Of a stretch of 64,000 nt of DNA, positions 45,501 through 58,247 are shown one piece after another. The stretch lies in contig NC_135773.1 in NCBI RefSeq assembly GCF_028453695.1, positions 23,237,782 through 23,301,781 of the forward strand, read 5' to 3'. Made by a program: the position numbers and the translations under genes. The stretch comes from Augochlora pura. Taxonomy: Eukaryota > Arthropoda > Insecta > Hymenoptera > Halictidae. The notes under the pieces were generated by a model. That model had not been told where the DNA came from, searched no databases, and saw only the letters and a list, made by a program, of their open reading frames with translations. Positions within the stretch are counted from its first letter, which is position 1. Every line of letters starts with the position of its first letter.

Positions 45501-46921
45501 TCGAAAGCTAACTGACATGTCGCAAAGGCAGCAGGTGGCCGTGTCATCGTAGAAAGAAGAAGAAGACGAAGAAGAAGAGGACTCAATGTTTGCCAGAAGC
45601 GGATTCACAAAGGAACACCCTCTTCTCTTCGGCCCGGTGGGCTTGTGTCCCCAACCCATTCTCAGGCGAGCCCTCGCCGAGAGAAACTTTCCTATTCTAC
45701 GGGTAATTTCGCATTCTTCCCTAGAATTTATTCGCGAAAATCGGTATTCCGAATTCCCGGCAACTCGCTGAGACGGCGAATCAACCGCGCGGCGAAACTT
45801 TTCCAACGATTTCCACCCACCCCCGCGCACGCGATACCCGGTTTTCCGGTCTCCAGCCTGAAAACGTTTTCCCTCCCCTCCCCCGTTCGCATGAAATGTA
45901 TCTAAAAACTGTTCGTTTTTGCGTAGTACAGAGAACGGCTAGGTAAACTCGATACCGTGTACACCTTTGACGGGGTGGCAGCAGTCGTCGTCGTCGTCAC
46001 AGCGATCAGAGAGGAGTCTACGAACGCGTCCTGATCGACAGAGGACGCGTTGCATAACTTGAACATTTAATGCCTCGCTTCCTCGGCTTTGCCCGGGCGA
46101 AAAAATTGCGTTACCAAACCCCGTTTTTAGGGCCGCGAAGATTTCCGCCCAGCTACGCTGACATTTCGCCGCGGCGCGGCGGCGAGAACCACCTTCGAGG
46201 GGTTCTGGCTAAAGAGATCCGGTGACCGCATAATAACTTCGTAAATAAATAAAAAGGCGGGGCTCGTGAAAAGAAACGCGAGATGCCGGGCGAAGCTTCT
46301 CTTGCGCAGTTAAAAGTGCACGGAAATACGAGCGGAAGAAATCTTGGAAAAATTTATGAAAATTCGCGCGACGAACAGATTTTCTTAGTGTTGTATAGAG
46401 AGTTAATTAATTCTATCAATGGTGTATTTAAATTAGACACGCGTAGGATATAATGAGAAAACGCAGAGTATAACAATGATGCAGGCAGATGTTAAAGAGT
46501 GCGAAGTGGAAAAAATATGGTAAAAGTATGATTAAGGTTTTTTTCGATAGGACAGTATGATAATTATATTTTACTGTATTATTTCCGAAACGGCAAGAAC
46601 GGCATGAATAAAATGACAAAATTTGCCTAATTTAAAAGTGATATTCTTAAGAATTTTAAGAAAATCCTTCTTATCTAAAATCTGCAAATCGTATTTCGAA
46701 AAATGATGGCAACTGGATTATCAACTATCAACTGTTACCGTCCCGTGCTCCGTTAATTAATTTCCCCGTAGCCGGAATCCCAACCCCCTATCGCCTAAAA
46801 ACAGTCCCCTAATCCGCCTGACAAGTGCTCGGTTGTATTTAGTCATGGTAAAATGCGCCCAGCACCGGGGGGTTTAATCCAAATTTGCGGGGCCAGTTGC
46901 GTGTAAGCTTAATGAACACTT
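42521..46921. other. Intergenic, no gene seen
   Basis: AT-rich to 43150 (DOCK upstream region), then CpG-rich (43150-44700), then mixed. The longest open frame, 173 codons on the minus strand at 44133-44654, has no recognised motif. A solitary TTAA-CCCCTTGCACT MITE-like end sits near 45235. Confidence 0.4.
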
Positions 46922-46954
<33 letters not shown>

Positions 46955-46957
46955 GAG
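46922..46957. repeat. (GA)n microsatellite
   Basis: A GA run with one GGA interruption. Confidence 0.9.
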
Positions 46958-47565
46958 GCGGCGGGATACCGCGGCGACGTATCGGAAGTCTAAGCTAAAG
47001 GATTCGGCTTTGATCTAGCGGTAAAACTCCGGGGGGATTTCGCCGAGTCGAGGAAGTTTAACGACGTAAAAAGGATTCTTCTTCTCCCGCGACAGTGCTC
47101 TCCGCGAGCAGGCGTCGCGCAGAATTTCCCGTCGGTCCCCTTAAGGAGGAAATAATGTAGAAAGAGTTGATGGCTCGTGACAGAATGGGAAGAGTACTGT
47201 TTCGGTATCTGCTCCGTTACGTCCCGCCGTTTCAACGAGATATTTTCCGTTTCGCGCGCGGCGGTAGGGAGACCGGCGCGCGAGAGGCCGGGGTGGAGGC
47301 ATTCCGTTGCCTGCCGCTTATTTTATTAACGCGTAGTTAATTCCCAACCGTGTATCTTTTTCCCCCTCCCGCGCCTCTTTCCTTTTTTCATTCCATTTCC
47401 CGCCATAAATCTTCCCACTTTTTTCGCTCTTTGTCACGACGATGCAGCGCGCGCGCACTCTTCCTTCTTTTTTAATCGCTGGAGCTCGAATTAAAGAGCG
47501 TTAATCTCGGAAGTCTGAGAGTCACGTATCAGTTAATTGTATAGTTTCAAGTATTTCTAGCTGGC

Positions 47566-47566
<1 letters not shown>

Positions 47567-47612
<46 letters not shown>
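47567..47612. repeat. (GA)n microsatellite
   Basis: About 22 GA units, perfect. Confidence 0.95.
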
Positions 47613-47615
<3 letters not shown>

Positions 47616-50600
47616 CCACGGAGATACCCCTTCGATAAAACGGTCGGGCTTTTATTGGTTTCGCTCGTAAAGATACGTATAACTAGAACTAAGGCGCTCA
47701 TAGCGCCGATGCGTTTCCTATTCCGTTTAAGCCGATTCCACGACCGGTCCAACCTACTCTTCCTTTATTAGATTTCTTCGTTTCGTTTTTTTTCTCTTTT
47801 CTTTTATTTGGCCGAACAGGGCCACTCGACGGCGCGCACGTGTACTCGCCAGATTTCGTTCTACTGTCGCTTCCCCTTTCGACGCGAAAGGGGAAGAGCG
47901 TTATCGTTACGATGGCGGGGCAAAAAGTTCTTTCGTCGATGGCACCTCGAGATTATTTCATGGGGAAAACAGTGAGCAGCGACGACGACGACGACAGCGA
48001 TACCACGAAATATTCTAATCGGTCTGTGAAACAAATAAAAAACGTCTCTGTTTAAAATACGGCTTTGTTTAAAACAGCGTGGACACCGGCGCGCGTGTGT
48101 TGCCTTTAGGCAGGTGTAACGACCGAAAAAAAACCAGGCCGAGGCGGCGTTGCGAGCGTTAAAAAACGAAAGCAGACACGGAAGCAGAGAACTCGTGGCT
48201 GTCGATAAATTCTGCCGTCGACGAGCCGGAACAGTTTGACGCGTTCCAAGAACGAGTCGATCTGCTTGTCGATGCTCATGAAGACATCCAGTCGCAGTCG
48301 TATTATTGTACTATTTAGAGAATAATTGTACTGTACTGTTTTTAAAATCTATAGACTCGTCTTTATACAGCGGCCAGTATATTGGCGATTCTGTCCAAAG
48401 GTTGACGAAATAAAACTTTTATCCGAACATCCCAGAGCACAATTTTGCTCTCGTTCTTGTTCCTCAGATCTGTTCCATTATTCATGAGCGAAGCATTAAT
48501 CATACGTCAGATCGGAATGTAGGAATCCGATATGAGAAGTTGTACTAAAATGTATTGGACAGTTGAAAAATGACCGATTATAGTGGAAGGACTCGAAGGA
48601 GGACGCTCGACGGAACTCTCTTTCACGTCCATAAGCAATTTCAATCTCGCGGGGGGCCGAGATTCAAATGCCGAATCTCGGTAAAAAAAAAAAAAAAAGA
48701 AAGAAAGAGAAGGAAAGAAAGAAAGTAATGGCCGTGCTCTCATCGTAGAATTGCAGCAAACGTTCTTCAATTACGTTTGATAATTATTCCTAGCCCCCCC
48801 CCCCCCCATTGAAATAACAGAAAATCTCTGTGCCCCGGCGTCGCGACGTCGCCGGTCGTCTCCTCCTCTGTTTCAATGTCTACATTTTCTAATTAGCAGG
48901 CAGACGCGCGAGGAAGCGCGCCGACTATTACAAGCGATGCTAATTACTGTTTTTTTTTTCTCTCTCAGTTAAGACGGAGTAACGCTCTGCTCCTCGAAGC
49001 AGAGAAACTCCGTCGGATCTCGAGGGGGTTAGCGAGAGCGGCGGCGCGCGGTTACTCGAACCGGATGATTAAATTCCCAAAAGCAGTCGCTGTACTCGCG
49101 ATTCATCGTCTCCTTGAGGTGTAGCTACAGCGCGGAGGTCCCCGGAAGACCTCTGTGGCGGCGCGGGCGTGCCTATAGGTGCAAAGGCCTTGAGGATGCA
49201 GCCTAACGTACCAAACCTAATCCTGAGGAAGTCGATGCGTCGGAGTTAACGAAGCGCCGTATACAACGGGTGTCGGGTTAATCGAGTTTAATCAACCCCG
49301 GTCACAAATTCCGGCATTTATACGGGGACCGGTCGTTTACGGGCACTTTTATTATGCTGACTCGATTAGGCGAAACGCTGCGCCGGACCGTGCGCGCGGC
49401 TTTTCACGGAATTAGGGAAATATCCGAAATTGTCGGAATATTCTGTGCGGCCGCGTTTTCCAACGTAACGCGCGGCTCTGTCTTCGTTCTTAAAACGCGT
49501 TCAACGCGTTCGAGGGACGATCGATCGTTTTACGTGAAATAATTCAGAAAAATCTTCAATCTTCTTCTCTTTCTTCGTCGTGATTAGATTGTGGATACAT
49601 GCGCGAGATAAAAATAGTCAAAGTTGTATAAGCTGAAAATAACGTAGCAATGTTCTTAAATTGTTCAAATGCCTTTACGGTGTTGCATTTTACCAATTTT
49701 CGTCAAAAATTTACATAATTACGGTAGCGTTACGATCATCCGGCTTACTCGGGACTGTCGCGATCCAGGGAAATCAAATATTCCGTATAATTGGATTATA
49801 CCGGGCAGCGACATTAATATTCGGACACTTTTCAAAACTCGGTGACTTTTCTCAAGCTTAACGAACAGGTTTTAATTATTTTTGTTTAGACGACCGAAGG
49901 ACCAGCTTATTAAACCATGATTAGAATGCTTTGTAAAAATATGGATTAAGTTTCAATCGATTTAAATGAAATTTTCAGCACGAGAGACATGCGAAATGCA
50001 TTTTTAAAATTTTTATCACAAGCTTCTATGAGAAAATAGGAAAAGGAGTGATTTTATGGTCTCATAGACTGGTCTTCGGCCGTTCGAGGAATTATTTAGC
50101 GAGGAATTATTTAGAGGGGCGATTCCCTATTATTATCAACGGTGTGCCACAGTCGCTGATTACTTTTCCGCGTATAGCCGCGATTACGTATCACGCGAGA
50201 CACGACCCGGGGAAAAATATAGGGGCCAAGATAGCGCGCACGGCTCCTCGAGAAACATGTCTACAGCATTAAGGCAGACACATGTCCCGATGTCGGGGGA
50301 TATTTATGATCCCGGAAATCTCTGGGGGTAGTTACTCGACGGCCGCGATGACGATATTCCCCGACTAAAAGCGGTAAGGGAAGAGGTGGCTGCAACGTGA
50401 CCGTAAAGATTCGAGTAGATAGTTGTGCCATTTAAATATCTCGCTGTCCCCGCTGACAAAACGGGGGCCCCGCTTTGTTCCCATGAAACTGGAAACTGTG
50501 AACTGGAAACTGGAACGAAAACGGAATTCAAAAGAAATCCAAAAGGCAGAGAATTGCGAGTGTTCGCTGGCAACGATAGCAAGAATACAGTCAAAAATTC

Positions 50601-51629
50601 CGAAGATCGTAGAAACGGCGGTCGAAACGAAAGGAGAAATAATTAATAAATAATAATTGTCGAGCGAAATAATTAGGGCCGGGGTAATGGTAGATTTTTG
50701 AGGGATGTTTGCGCTTTTCGCGAGACTTATCTCCGGCCGCTGTTAATCCCTCGATGGTTCGAGGCGTCAGCCACCTAGCCCCCGCGTATTTGTTCTGTCT
50801 TATTAATTTACAAGGCGGAGGGAACCCAGAAGAGGTAGGATGCTGAATAAATATCCAGGCAGACGAGGACGAAATTCGGGATACTCAGCCCTCGAAAGCA
50901 CGCCCGTAGCACAGAGGCAAGCGGTGTAAGACCGTGTTTAATTTATTTCGACTGCACAGGACCCAGACATTAAGCTTCCACTATTCTCCTCCACCTTCCT
51001 TATTTGCCTTGCATTCGTCACCAGGGCCGGGGGAGAGGGAGGGCGAGAGAAAGAGAGAGAGAGAGGGAGAGTAGGTTTCGTCTCGGGGAACGCCTCCGGG
51101 CACGGTTTCCTTTGCTCGCCACGAGCGAGTCTAATCCTTTTCCTTTCGCGTTCGTTCCCCTCACGCCGGCTTCGTCGTCGCCTCCCCACCCTTTTCCTCC
51201 CCTTTCAACGCGCGAATTACACGTTAAGAATCACATTTAACGTTCCCCATAATTTCATCCGGTCGTTTTCACCGCGCGCGCACCCCCGCAACCGGAAGGG
51301 TTAAGCCCGCGGCCGAGAAGGTTCGCCGTGGATTACCGCCGGTTGTTTTAGGAACTCGCGTCTCTAAGGCCGGCCGTCGCGGCTTTTCGATAACGCCGAA
51401 GAAATCGGATCGCTTACGTTAATTAAATTTTCAGATAGCCGGGGTCACGGCTATCCAATTTCGCCGGGGGTGGGGGATCGATATCCATTACTCGATACGA
51501 ATGCCAGGTTTTCTGGAAAAACGGAAAAACCGGGCGCCCGGCGTTGTTATTGCGTTCCGTTAATTACATTCGACCAAGAATATCGCGGACGGCGTTACCC
51601 ACATCGCTCCCGAGAGCCGTTCTATCTGT

Positions 51630-51632
<3 letters not shown>

Positions 51633-51661
<29 letters not shown>
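51633..51661. repeat. (CT)n microsatellite
   Basis: About 14 CT units followed by further pyrimidine-rich sequence to about 51720. Confidence 0.9.
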
Positions 51662-51665
<4 letters not shown>

Positions 51666-52912
51666 CCCTTTCTATCCCTCTTTTTCTCTCTATCCCTCTC
51701 TTCTCCTCTCTTTCCCTCGCTTTTGTTCAGAGACCAACTAGTATGATGTTTCTTCGGCCGAACGCTATTCGATCGAACTCCGGATAAAAAGAAAAGGGGG
51801 AAAAAGCTTGCGGCCGGCCCGTAATTCCCGGCAGACGATCTTACAAAGATTTCTATCTTGTAAGTTGCAAGAGCTTACCGGTTCTCAACTCTCTTGCAAT
51901 CAGATCACTCGATACGGTTGATTATTCGCTCGGGATTAAAAAGTTTCATCGACAGGGGAATTGAAATCGTAGAAAATATGGGTTATTAATCGTTTTTTAT
52001 TTTTTTCAGGACGAGGATTATTTCTATTCTACTTGGTTTTACACGGTCCTCTTGATCTTCTTCGTAAGGCTTTCGTGGGAAACGCATTTCGGACGAGAAC
52101 ATCGCATTGACAAAATACGGTCGATCGTATACGAGAAACTGGAAAACTGCAAAATTCGTGGATTTACATAACGGAACAAGATTATCCACTTTCCATGCGA
52201 AGTAAAACGGGGCAGCAAGAAAGCAGAGTCGAGGCGTCGCCGGACGAAGGGAATGTAGAATGCAACGGAGTTTTTTTAAATAGTCGTTAATATTAAAAAT
52301 TATGCGCGACAGTAATTCGCAGCGGTGAATTCGCGAAGCTCGTGCCGCGAACGCGAATAGCCGCTGGCCGGGTCCTCGAATGTTTGAGAATTTATCAAAA
52401 TCAAAAAAAGGTCGTCGCCGGGAGGGTGGACGGCGGGCTTGTTAGGTGGACGACTCGTACGGGAATATCGGCGAGATTAACGGCGGAAGAACGCGAGAGG
52501 CGAGGGGCGCGGGGGCCGGCGAACGACTCGCAAAAGATTCCTCGTGGGTGAAGTAACGAGTCGCGGTCGAGAGGACAGGATTTCTTAATTATCTCCGGAA
52601 TAGTATTCGCCCGGGTATTCGAGCGTCGCGCGCGCGTGCCGTCCCCGACGTTTTCCCTTAAAATCTGCGAACAAAAGGGGGGGGGGGGAAGGGCCCGGTG
52701 ATTTCGCGGGGAAGATTTTCCGGGACAAGGGTATCTCGTTGATGGTGTTCGCGCGTAAAGTGTAAGCGCGGTCGGGTGTCGGTGGCCGCGCGAACCTCAT
52801 CGAGATCATATTTATCAAAAGTAAAGACGCGAGACAAGATAGTTTAATTAGCAGGAAGTTCGGTCGACCGTGGCGCGGGTAGAATGATTAGTTTTATAAT
52901 AATTAGAGGAAC

Positions 52913-52937
<25 letters not shown>
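52913..52937. repeat. (GA)n microsatellite
   Basis: About 12 GA units. Confidence 0.9.
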
Positions 52938-52943
<6 letters not shown>

Positions 52944-54344
52944 GCGGTGCCGCGGCGAGGATAGTTATTATGAATTAGCCCGATATCTCGCGTCGATGCT
53001 TTCCTCGTCGCTTCTCGTTTCAGCCCCGACTGCTAACACCGTAAACTCATCTCGCGGTTATTACAAAAGGGAGATTGAGAGAAGGAGCAAGGCAGAGGTG
53101 AAACTTTCGTGAAACTCCTTAACGAGACGTAACAAGGTCCATTCTTTACGGTGTGCCACGGGTAGCTGCCGGGGAAAATGGCCGGGACGTACACCTATAA
53201 TTCGGTGGAATCAGCCAAGTTCGACGATAAATAAGCGAAAAATATTATGTGCGGGCACACGGGGCTCCTCCGCTCTCGCGCGCGAGCATCTCCTCTTTGT
53301 TCCCTCTATCGAGACGCGCCGCCGTCGCGGAAATTTCTGTGTCGTAGATTGCCCCCCAGCGGGAACGAAAATTAGACAAAGGGAACGGCGCTCGCTAAAG
53401 ATCCATTAGGTTCGGTAACGGGAAACTCGTTCGCCGGAGAAACCCGGCGCGAATGATGCGCATTTTTCTTCGCGGAAGCATTTAGCAGATTAAAATCCGT
53501 GCGCGTGGCCACGTAATGCTATTTTAATTAGGTTCGTAAACAGCGGGACCGCCGCCGGAACCATCCTTGGAAAGTTCAAACTGGTCCGCAACGCAATAAA
53601 TAAATGATAATTCCGAGTTCTTACCTGCGCTCACTCGATTTATCTCTGCCGGGCTATCATTTTTTTCAGCGTCCCGCCGTGTGGGAATTTTGTTGCAGGA
53701 GCAATAGGCTTCGAAGGCTCCGTTAACCCTTCTGGTACGGCTGCTAACTACAGTCGGTATATGCGAATGCAATATAGAATACGATGAAGAATTATTATCG
53801 AGTTCTATATTATTTTAATCTAGTAATACGATAAGTTATCGTCGAGTTCTATATTCTTATAATTTATTAATATAAAAAGCAACCAATAATAAGTTTGCTC
53901 TTCCATCAGTTCGACGCATTTCATTTACAAAAAGCGTCAAAGGTGCTCTTCGTTAACAGGTTCGGTTAACAGGTTAGGTTGTCGCAACCCCAAAAGTTTC
54001 GTAAAATTAAAGTACACCGGAGGACGCCCCGTATAGCGCGGGTTTCAACACGAATTCCTATAACAATTTTGCGACCACCTTTGTTTTCGTACAAAACGCA
54101 ATTTCCCGCACAACACTCTATATAATAAAATTAAAATACGGAGAAACGAACGGCTAATTACTCCGAAACGAGACTTTAAAACGTAACTTTCCGCGATTAA
54201 TAACGAAGTCCGCGGAAATGTTCTTTTTTTTCTCCGCGGTATTCTTTTCGTTCATTACCACGGTAAATAGAATAATATCTGTGCCAACAGAGGAATTTTT
54301 CAATTAAAAATTCATTACATTTTATATTAAAGATATATCGTAAT

Positions 54345-54470
54345 TCACATTATTCTTATTCAATTTAATTAAAATCAGAAATCTGTTGCAATGCAAATTT
54401 ATAATAAAAATGCATGCGAACGTTTATGATAGGGGTAATATATTATAAAATCAAGTTAACCCTTTGCTCT
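54345..54470. repeat. Dispersed repeat R1, copy 1
   Basis: Shares ATTCAATTTAATTAAA, ATAAAAATGCATGC and AAATCAAGTTAACC with 58109-58247 in the same order, spacing and orientation. It ends at TTAACCCTTTGCTC, the terminal sequence of the TTAA MITE family, so it may be the outer flank or part of a longer relative. Confidence 0.65.
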
Positions 54471-56393
54471 ATTCTATTATTTCTTAAAATAATTTTCACA
54501 ACAATAAAACGTAATAAAATTCGCGTTTACGTTGATTTTCGTATCTCGATAAAGAATTTCGTCACGCGTACACGCGCGGTAGGCGAAACGCCAAAGGGAA
54601 AAGGCAATTGCTTCGTTGAAAAGAGGCGGACGGTATTAATAAGCGCAGGGGTACGGATGCAGTTTACGACGGAAATAAAAATCCCTTATAAAGCCCGAAA
54701 GAAGGAGCACGCTAATTTCTCGGATTTTATTGGATCAAAAGACATTAAGGTGGACGATCAAGACGCATAAAATCTAAAGTATAATTTACGGTTCACCCGG
54801 CGGTATGTTTAAAATCGACACTAATTGGGTAGCGAGGAGGAGGGAGGGGAGGAGGAGGGGGCTAAAGAGCGTGCTCTTCATTAAACGAAATCTAAATTCT
54901 ATTAAATCATAATTTGCCGGGGCGTTCTGCGGACTCGTAAGCGAGAGATTATTACCCCGGCCGAGATATTACGCTTTTCAATAAACGCCGGGGCCGCGCG
55001 CCCTCTATGCCGTTAGAAACGTAGGGAAAGTTCCTCGCGTCGGCGTTTTGCCGGTGCACGCGTGATGTTAACGCGGCATTAAAAGTTGTTGGCTGTCGAC
55101 GGAATTAAATTTAATTACGCCCCCCCCCCCCCCCCCCCCCCCCCACGGGCATACGTCATTCTAAAGTTCTTCAAATAACTTTACAAGTTCTTCATTAACG
55201 CGATGTCGGCCGCCGTTCCGCGGAGGCGAACTTCTCGCGGAAATACAGTAAACGTTACGAATTTAATTATTTCAAATGCCTTGTTGCCTCTCGCCCGCGC
55301 GCATATGCATGCACGGGCGAAGCCTCCGCCAGTCCCGAAGCGATATTGAAATGGATATTGCCGGGGAAGACGGCGCTCTCGCGTGATCCTGCCAACGAAA
55401 CTGGAGAGTTTATATCTCTCTGTCTTTCTCGCTTCGTCTCGCTCGCTACCCTTTCTCTGTCCCTCTCTCTCTCTATATATATAGCTCTGTCTGAATTGTT
55501 CAAACTTTTCATTTTGTCACGAGTTCATTGGAGCTACGACACCGACCGCGGACACGAACGTGTGGTGCAACTAGCGATGGCCTGGCAATCACTTTGACTC
55601 CCTTCCAATATACACGGTGTCTCTAACCGATGGACAAGCAATGCTACTCTACTCGTGAAAAAGTAGACTAAAAATGAACAGTCGTAAATCGAGCAGAATT
55701 ATTCCCCGAAAATCAAAGTAATTTAACCAGCAAAATAACAAACACTGCGAACAAACTTTCGAACAAATTTTCGAACACCTTTTCAAACCCTTCGCGGTCG
55801 CATTAAGTTTGCGATTTAAGGCAAAATCGATCTCGAGTCGCTTCGAATTGACAGCCCTGTCAAAAAGCAGCTCCCAGAAGTCTCGAAGGACTCTTCTACC
55901 TAAAACTCTTAAAGCACTCGGCCAACGTCAATGTTTGAACGAGTAAAAGCGCATCGGCGAGATAACATTACGACCCTTAATCAACATCGCGAACGGCATT
56001 AAGGCTTTTAGAACTCAACCTTTCCCCGGATCTTTCGAAATTATTATATATTTGCCGAATGTCTCGAGCTTCCCGCGTCTCCGCGAACTTTTGACTACCG
56101 AATTGTTATTGATTCGCGAATCTCGCGTATGATTGAAGGACTTCGGAGTGCCGTGAGAGTACATCGAATATTCGCCGTCGTGTCCCGAGCGAATCCCGTG
56201 TTCCTAATTGCTGTTACTCCGGATGGACACTGCGACATGTTTAATCTGTTTCTTGGTTGTTCGTTGCTCCGTTGTGCAGCGCCATGTCGCCGATTTGCTA
56301 GGAAACTTCGCCGAGCAAATATCTGCGGCTGCGAGGAGAACGCCTCGAGTCACATGTTTTCGCGAGATATCGTCGCGTCGAGAGTTCGGATCA
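54471..56393. other. Intergenic, no gene seen
   Basis: Contains a purine-rich patch (54835-54865), the C25 tract and a CT/TA microsatellite-like stretch near 55455-55485. No coding or RNA feature is supported. Confidence 0.4.
55120..55144. repeat. Poly-C tract (C25)
   Basis: 25 consecutive C. Confidence 0.95.
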
Positions 56394-56666
56394 TTAACCC
56401 TTTGGCTACGGCAGACTTTGCCACGGCCGTAGTTTTTCGTTAGACAATTCCGAGGAAGTATATTGAAATATTCAAAATATTGAATTATATTACATTAAAC
56501 CAATATTGGTTGAAGTGAACAATAATTGTAAGCATTTTTTTACAATATATAAGATTTAATAATAAACGGGGGCGAAATTTGATCTTGACGCCTATTGGCG
56601 CCTAGAGTACCGGGAAGCCAACACGTTTCGGACGCCAATAAGCGCCAACAGTAGTCAAAGGGTTAA
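56394..56666. mobile_element. TTAA-flanked MITE, copy G (273 bp)
   Basis: TTAA-CCCTTTGGCTACGG at the left and GTAGTCAAAGGG-TTAA at the right, with intact target duplications. The sub-terminal sequence differs from copies A, C and F, suggesting a subfamily. Confidence 0.7.
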
Positions 56667-57120
56667 TACTTCGCATCAGCGGTGTTTCTAATCGCGTTCT
56701 ATAGACTTTCGGTCTGTTTGTTCTTTTTTTTTCTTTTTTAAAAACGTACGCGTAATAATTGTTTAACAAAACCGGCCTCGAATTTATTACACCGAAAATG
56801 GTCCCTCCACTTGCCGTCAATCCGGTTTTTTTCCCCCGTGCTCGGTCAATCTGTCGCAATAAAACGGCCGGTAAACCGGCGCGCACTCTCTCTCGTCGAA
56901 CTATCAGGCACTCGTGGCCTGAAACGCTTGAACGCGACGCGGCTACGGCTGTGCACGGGTTTTATCAGAGGTGTATCGTCCCCGTCTCCGGAGCTACTAG
57001 TTTTCGAATTGTTGAATTGCAGTGCACCGGATATCATTTCGTTAATTGGCGAAACTTCCCGATACGGTTCCGCCGCGCTGTCCGTTGTTGTTTTTCGAGG
57101 ACTTTGCACACTTCGTGCCG

Positions 57121-57154
<34 letters not shown>

Positions 57155-58108
57155 TATCGGGGACAAATTGCTAGAAATCATATTACTGGTTCCCGTATGC
57201 ATACCCTTGCCGTTCGCTAAATGGAATTGTTGTCCGCCAAGGATCAAGCATCGAATTATAAGTGGAAGACGTAAACAATGGCGTAGCAACTCTTCGGTCT
57301 CCATGGAAAATTAAAAGACTGGGTGAAGTTCACTTCGGTTCCGAACGAGTTAACTTTCGTAAAATTAATTTCGGTTCCCGAACGAGCCAACTTTGACAAA
57401 ATTAGTTTCTGGTCTGAACCAAGCTAGTTTTGATAAAATCAGTTCCAAGTCAAGGGCGTAAAGTTACTTGGCCTGTAGCTAATCGTGGCTACCTGATTAT
57501 CTTACGAAACTAGGGGCACGATCTTTGGCAAAAAGCTTTCGATATCATTGTTTTCACGGCCAACGAATTTCTTCCGCAGCCGCAAATATGTATTTTTATA
57601 TTTCATTCGAAAACGTTTCATATCTCATTGAAAAATATTTCATATTTCATTGAAAAATATATTCATATTTCATAAAAAATATTTCATATTTCCTAGAAAA
57701 TTATGCGACACTAATAGACATCTTTAGATATACATAGTGATAGACATCTCTAATCGGTGCGATGTTTCAGAGACTCCACAGTTCGTCGCCGTTTCCTCTA
57801 AAGCCGCAAAGCGGTGTTCATTCGTGGCTTTTTAATCTTGGCAAACAGAAAAAAATCGTAGAGGGCCAAATGAGCGGGCCGCAGCATCGTTATTGCTTTT
57901 TGCCAAAAATTCAAGAACGAGTGGCGAGAACGCGAGAGCTCGTTAATTTTGGAACTAATTAGGCTCGTAGCTAACACACCGTTAATAATTTCATCGTCCG
58001 AGTATAATATTCCTACGAAGAATTTTTTAATTCCACATTTTCTTCCGTATTTGAAGTGCTAGGCATGATCTTCGACATCTTTTCTATCATTGGACACACG
58101 CCACATTT
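56667..58108. other. Intergenic, no gene seen
   Basis: Contains the G32 tract, through which several long open frames run as poly-glycine or poly-proline. A short repeated motif (TTCATATTTCAT and variants) lies at 57600-57690. Confidence 0.4.
57122..57153. repeat. Poly-G tract (G32)
   Basis: 32 consecutive G on the plus strand; quadruplex-capable. Confidence 0.95.
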
Positions 58109-58247
58109 ATATTATTCGTATTACTCTCATTCAATTTAATTAAATTCGTTTCAGAAGTCCGTTGCAGTGAAAATTTCTAATAAAAATGTATGCAAACGCC
58201 TCTGATAGGAGTAATACATTAAAAAATCAAGTTAACCGTTTGCACTC
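58109..58247. repeat. Dispersed repeat R1, copy 2
   Basis: Second copy of the repeat at 54345-54470, diverged by scattered substitutions and small indels. It ends AATCAAGTTAACCGTTTGCACTC cut at the same point, where the MITE-type end begins. Confidence 0.65.

Larger units (their letters stand above)
46958..54344. other. Intergenic, no gene seen
   Basis: Mostly CpG-rich sequence with GA/CT microsatellites, C14 at 48794-48807 and G12 at 52677-52688. Open frames of 60-105 codons occur on both strands but none has splice signals, motifs or family resemblance. Numerous TAATTA cores are scattered but not obviously clustered. Confidence 0.4.

Noticed and set aside
56811..57314. 167-codon open frame with a glycine run
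   Set aside because: Depends on reading through the G32 homopolymer; no other support.
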